NCBI GenBank assembly: GCA_016195145.1
Contig: JACQAF010000253.1
Coordinates: 1 to 22,482 of the forward strand
Direction of reading: 5' to 3'
From: Rhodospirillales bacterium
Lineage (GTDB): Bacteria; Pseudomonadota; Alphaproteobacteria; CACIAM-22H2
DNA length: 22,482 nt
Of the stretch, positions 20,980 to 22,482 are shown one piece after another. Under the pieces are notes generated by a model that saw only the letters and a program-made list of their open reading frames with translations, made no database searches and was not told the DNA's origin. The position numbers were made by a program, and so were the translations under genes. Within the stretch, counting starts at the first letter, position 1. Each line of letters begins with the position of its first letter.

Positions 20980-22482
20980 ATGCTCGGGGGTTCCGGGAAG
21001 CAACCAAAAGGCGGTCGTGAGGATACGGGACGCGCCGCCGCGCGGCGGCGATCCTTGCGCGCGCGCCTGATGCTGGCCGGCATATTGCCGTTCCTGCTCT
21101 TCGCCGAGCCGGCGGCCGCTCAGAACGACCGTCGCCAGACGCCGCAACTGCCGGTTCTGATGACTGCCGACGAGGTTACCTACGACGAAGATCTCGGCAT
21201 CGCGACGGCGACCGGCAATGTCGAAATTTCACAAAACGATCGGGTTCTGCGCGCCGACACCGTGTCGTTCAACCAGCGTTCAAACATGGTCACGGCGTCG
21301 GGAAACGTGTCGCTGCTCGAGCCGACCGGCGACGTGATTTTCGCCGATTATGTCGAGCTGTCGCAGGATTTTCGCGACGGTACGATCCAGAATTTCCGCG
21401 CGCTGCTCGCCGATCAGTCGCGGCTCGCCGCGGTCAGCGGCCGGCGGTCCGGCGGCAACCTGACCGCCGCGCGCAAGGCGGTCTACAGCCCGTGCGAGCT
21501 GTGCGCCAAGGACCCGACCCGTCCGCCGATCTGGCAGATCAAGGCGGCGCGCGTCACCCATGATCAGGCCGAAAAGGAAATTGTCTATAACGACGCGTGG
21601 ATCGAACTTGCCGGCGTGCCGGTTCTCTACACGCCCTATCTTTCGCATCCCGATGGCACGGTTCCGCGGTCGAGCGGATTGTTGGCGCCGGTCTATACGC
21701 AATCGAACCGCATCGGCACTCTCATCTCGGTTCCGTATTACCAGATCCTCGGGCCGTCGAGCGACATCACGTTCGAACCGATTTACGTCAGCCAGGACAA
21801 TCCCGTGGCGGCGGCCGAATATCGGGAACGGACGGCAAAAGGCCAGTTCCAGCTATCGGGCAGCCTGACCAGCGCCGACCGGCGCAACAACGACAACAAC
21901 CGCACCTCCGGCACCCAGACGCGCGGTCACATTAAGGGCGCCGGGCGTTTCGACGTTGACGACGATTGGCGGTGGGGCTTCGACGTCGCGCGCTCAACCG
22001 ATGACAACTATATCGCCCGCTACAAACTTCAGCAGCGCTACGGGTTTCTCGACTCGAATACGCTGACCTCGCGTCTATACAGCGAGGGCTTCCGCGATCG
22101 CAGCTATGCTGCGGTCAACAGCTATGCTTTCCAGGGTTTGCGGCCCAGCGATAAACCGGGCCTGGCGCCTGCTGTGCTGCCGATGCTCGATTACAATTAC
22201 GTCGGCGAACCCGGGCGGTATGGCGGGTATTACTCGTTCGACGCCAACGCGCTTTCTATTTATCGCAGCGAAGGCACGCGCACGCAGCGCGTCGTAAGCC
22301 GGGGTGGGTGGACGATCCCCTATACCGCCGATAGCGGCGAAATCTATAGCTTCTCGACCACGTTGCTCGGCGAAGGCTATAGCGTCAGCAATCTCGGCAG
22401 CCTCGACGATCCGAATCGGCCGAGCCGCGATGGCCGCTCCGGCCGCGTGTTTCCGCAGCTTAATCTCGGTTGGCGCTATCCG
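20980..22482 (+). CDS. lptD: LPS-assembly outer membrane protein LptD (3' end cut by window)
   Basis: 501 codons are visible. LptD with LptE places lipopolysaccharide in the outer leaflet. The N-terminus has a basic region (ARRRSLRARL) then a hydrophobic core (LMLAGILPFLLF) and a likely signal-peptidase site after AEPAAA. An OstA/LptA-like domain follows (VLMTADEVTYDEDLGIATATG, DVIFADYVELS), then the start of the LptD barrel (YTPYLSHPDGTVPRSSG). The C172/C175 pair (SPCELC) is at the position where alphaproteobacterial LptDs often carry cysteines. Start: the ATG at 20980, or the TTG at 20974, which has better spacing to GGGAG (6 bases). In many alphaproteobacteria lptF and lptG precede lptD; here rpe is divergent instead. 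The C-terminal barrel is beyond the window. Confidence 0.95.
   Translation, partial: MLGGSGKQPKGGREDTGRAAARRRSLRARLMLAGILPFLLFAEPAAAQNDRRQTPQLPVLMTADEVTYDEDLGIATATGNVEISQNDRVLRADTVSFNQRSNMVTASGNVSLLEPTGDVIFADYVELSQDFRDGTIQNFRALLADQSRLAAVSGRRSGGNLTAARKAVYSPCELCAKDPTRPPIWQIKAARVTHDQAEKEIVYNDAWIELAGVPVLYTPYLSHPDGTVPRSSGLLAPVYTQSNRIGTLISVPYYQILGPSSDITFEPIYVSQDNPVAAAEYRERTAKGQFQLSGSLTSADRRNNDNNRTSGTQTRGHIKGAGRFDVDDDWRWGFDVARSTDDNYIARYKLQQRYGFLDSNTLTSRLYSEGFRDRSYAAVNSYAFQGLRPSDKPGLAPAVLPMLDYNYVGEPGRYGGYYSFDANALSIYRSEGTRTQRVVSRGGWTIPYTADSGEIYSFSTTLLGEGYSVSNLGSLDDPNRPSRDGRSGRVFPQLNLGWRYP

Noticed and set aside
20777..21007. N-terminal extension of rpe, overlapping the lptD start
   Set aside because: The sequence is not family-like; IAPSILSADF starts five residues after the ATG at 20776.
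1..22482. CRISPR array, tRNA/rRNA, insertion sequence or phage attachment site
   Set aside because: No regularly spaced repeats, clover-leaf sequences, transposase or integrase motifs were seen on either strand.

Overview
The window looks like a chromosomal cell-surface polysaccharide locus of a high-GC alphaproteobacterium, probably of the Rhodospirillales type. This is inferred from the codon use of the + strand genes, the presence of lptD (so a Gram-negative outer membrane), a RfaH/NusG-like factor paired with an EPS-type winged-helix regulator, and a heparinase II/III gene next to rpe. It holds 22 protein genes, two of them cut by the window ends. I see no tRNA, rRNA, CRISPR array, insertion sequence or phage gene.

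Layout. (1) A leftward operon, 5286 to 1, reads: winged-helix regulator, RfaH/NusG-like factor, Nudix hydrolase with no canonical start codon, nucleotide-sugar dehydrogenase, NAD-dependent epimerase/dehydratase, and a sugar C-methyltransferase that runs off the left edge. The last three genes (1-3450) are visibly poorer in GC than the rest. (2) A 301-base divergent control region, 5287-5587, holds two related inverted repeats (a GTTCAC-N3-GTGAAC core, one with 13-base perfect arms), two smaller dyads, an AT-rich tract, a possible promoter and a leader hairpin followed by a T-run. (3) A long rightward gene set, 5588-17726, reads: TviB/WbpA-type dehydrogenase, E1-alpha and E1-beta thiamine-diphosphate proteins, ColD/RfbH-type PLP sugar 3-dehydrase, Gmd-type 4,6-dehydratase, HddC-like nucleotidyltransferase, HddA-like GHMP kinase, epimerase/reductase, SDR oxidoreductase, second epimerase/reductase, degenerate Nudix protein, and a UPF0104/LPG-synthase-type membrane protein. 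(4) A leftward group, 20776-17723, reads: rpe, heparinase II/III, family 2 glycosyltransferase. It meets the rightward genes at a shared CTAG. (5) A divergent lptD starts near 20980 and runs off the right edge.

How the genes may work together (inference). The central cassette, 7018-16075, looks like a complete route to an unusual activated sugar. A kinase and a nucleotidyltransferase of the GDP-heptose type would activate it. A Gmd-like enzyme would make the 4-keto-6-deoxy form, and a ColD-like enzyme would remove the 3-hydroxyl. A pyruvate-dehydrogenase-E1-like pair, with no E2 or E3 partner here, could then add a two-carbon branch, and the SDR and two Rossmann proteins would reduce or epimerise the product. 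The logic parallels yersiniose synthesis (3-dehydrase, then a ThDP enzyme, then a reductase) but uses an E1 heterodimer and probably a GDP-linked sugar. This is the strongest candidate for an undescribed system in the window. Polymer assembly genes (Wzx, Wzy, most glycosyltransferases) are not seen and may lie beyond position 1.
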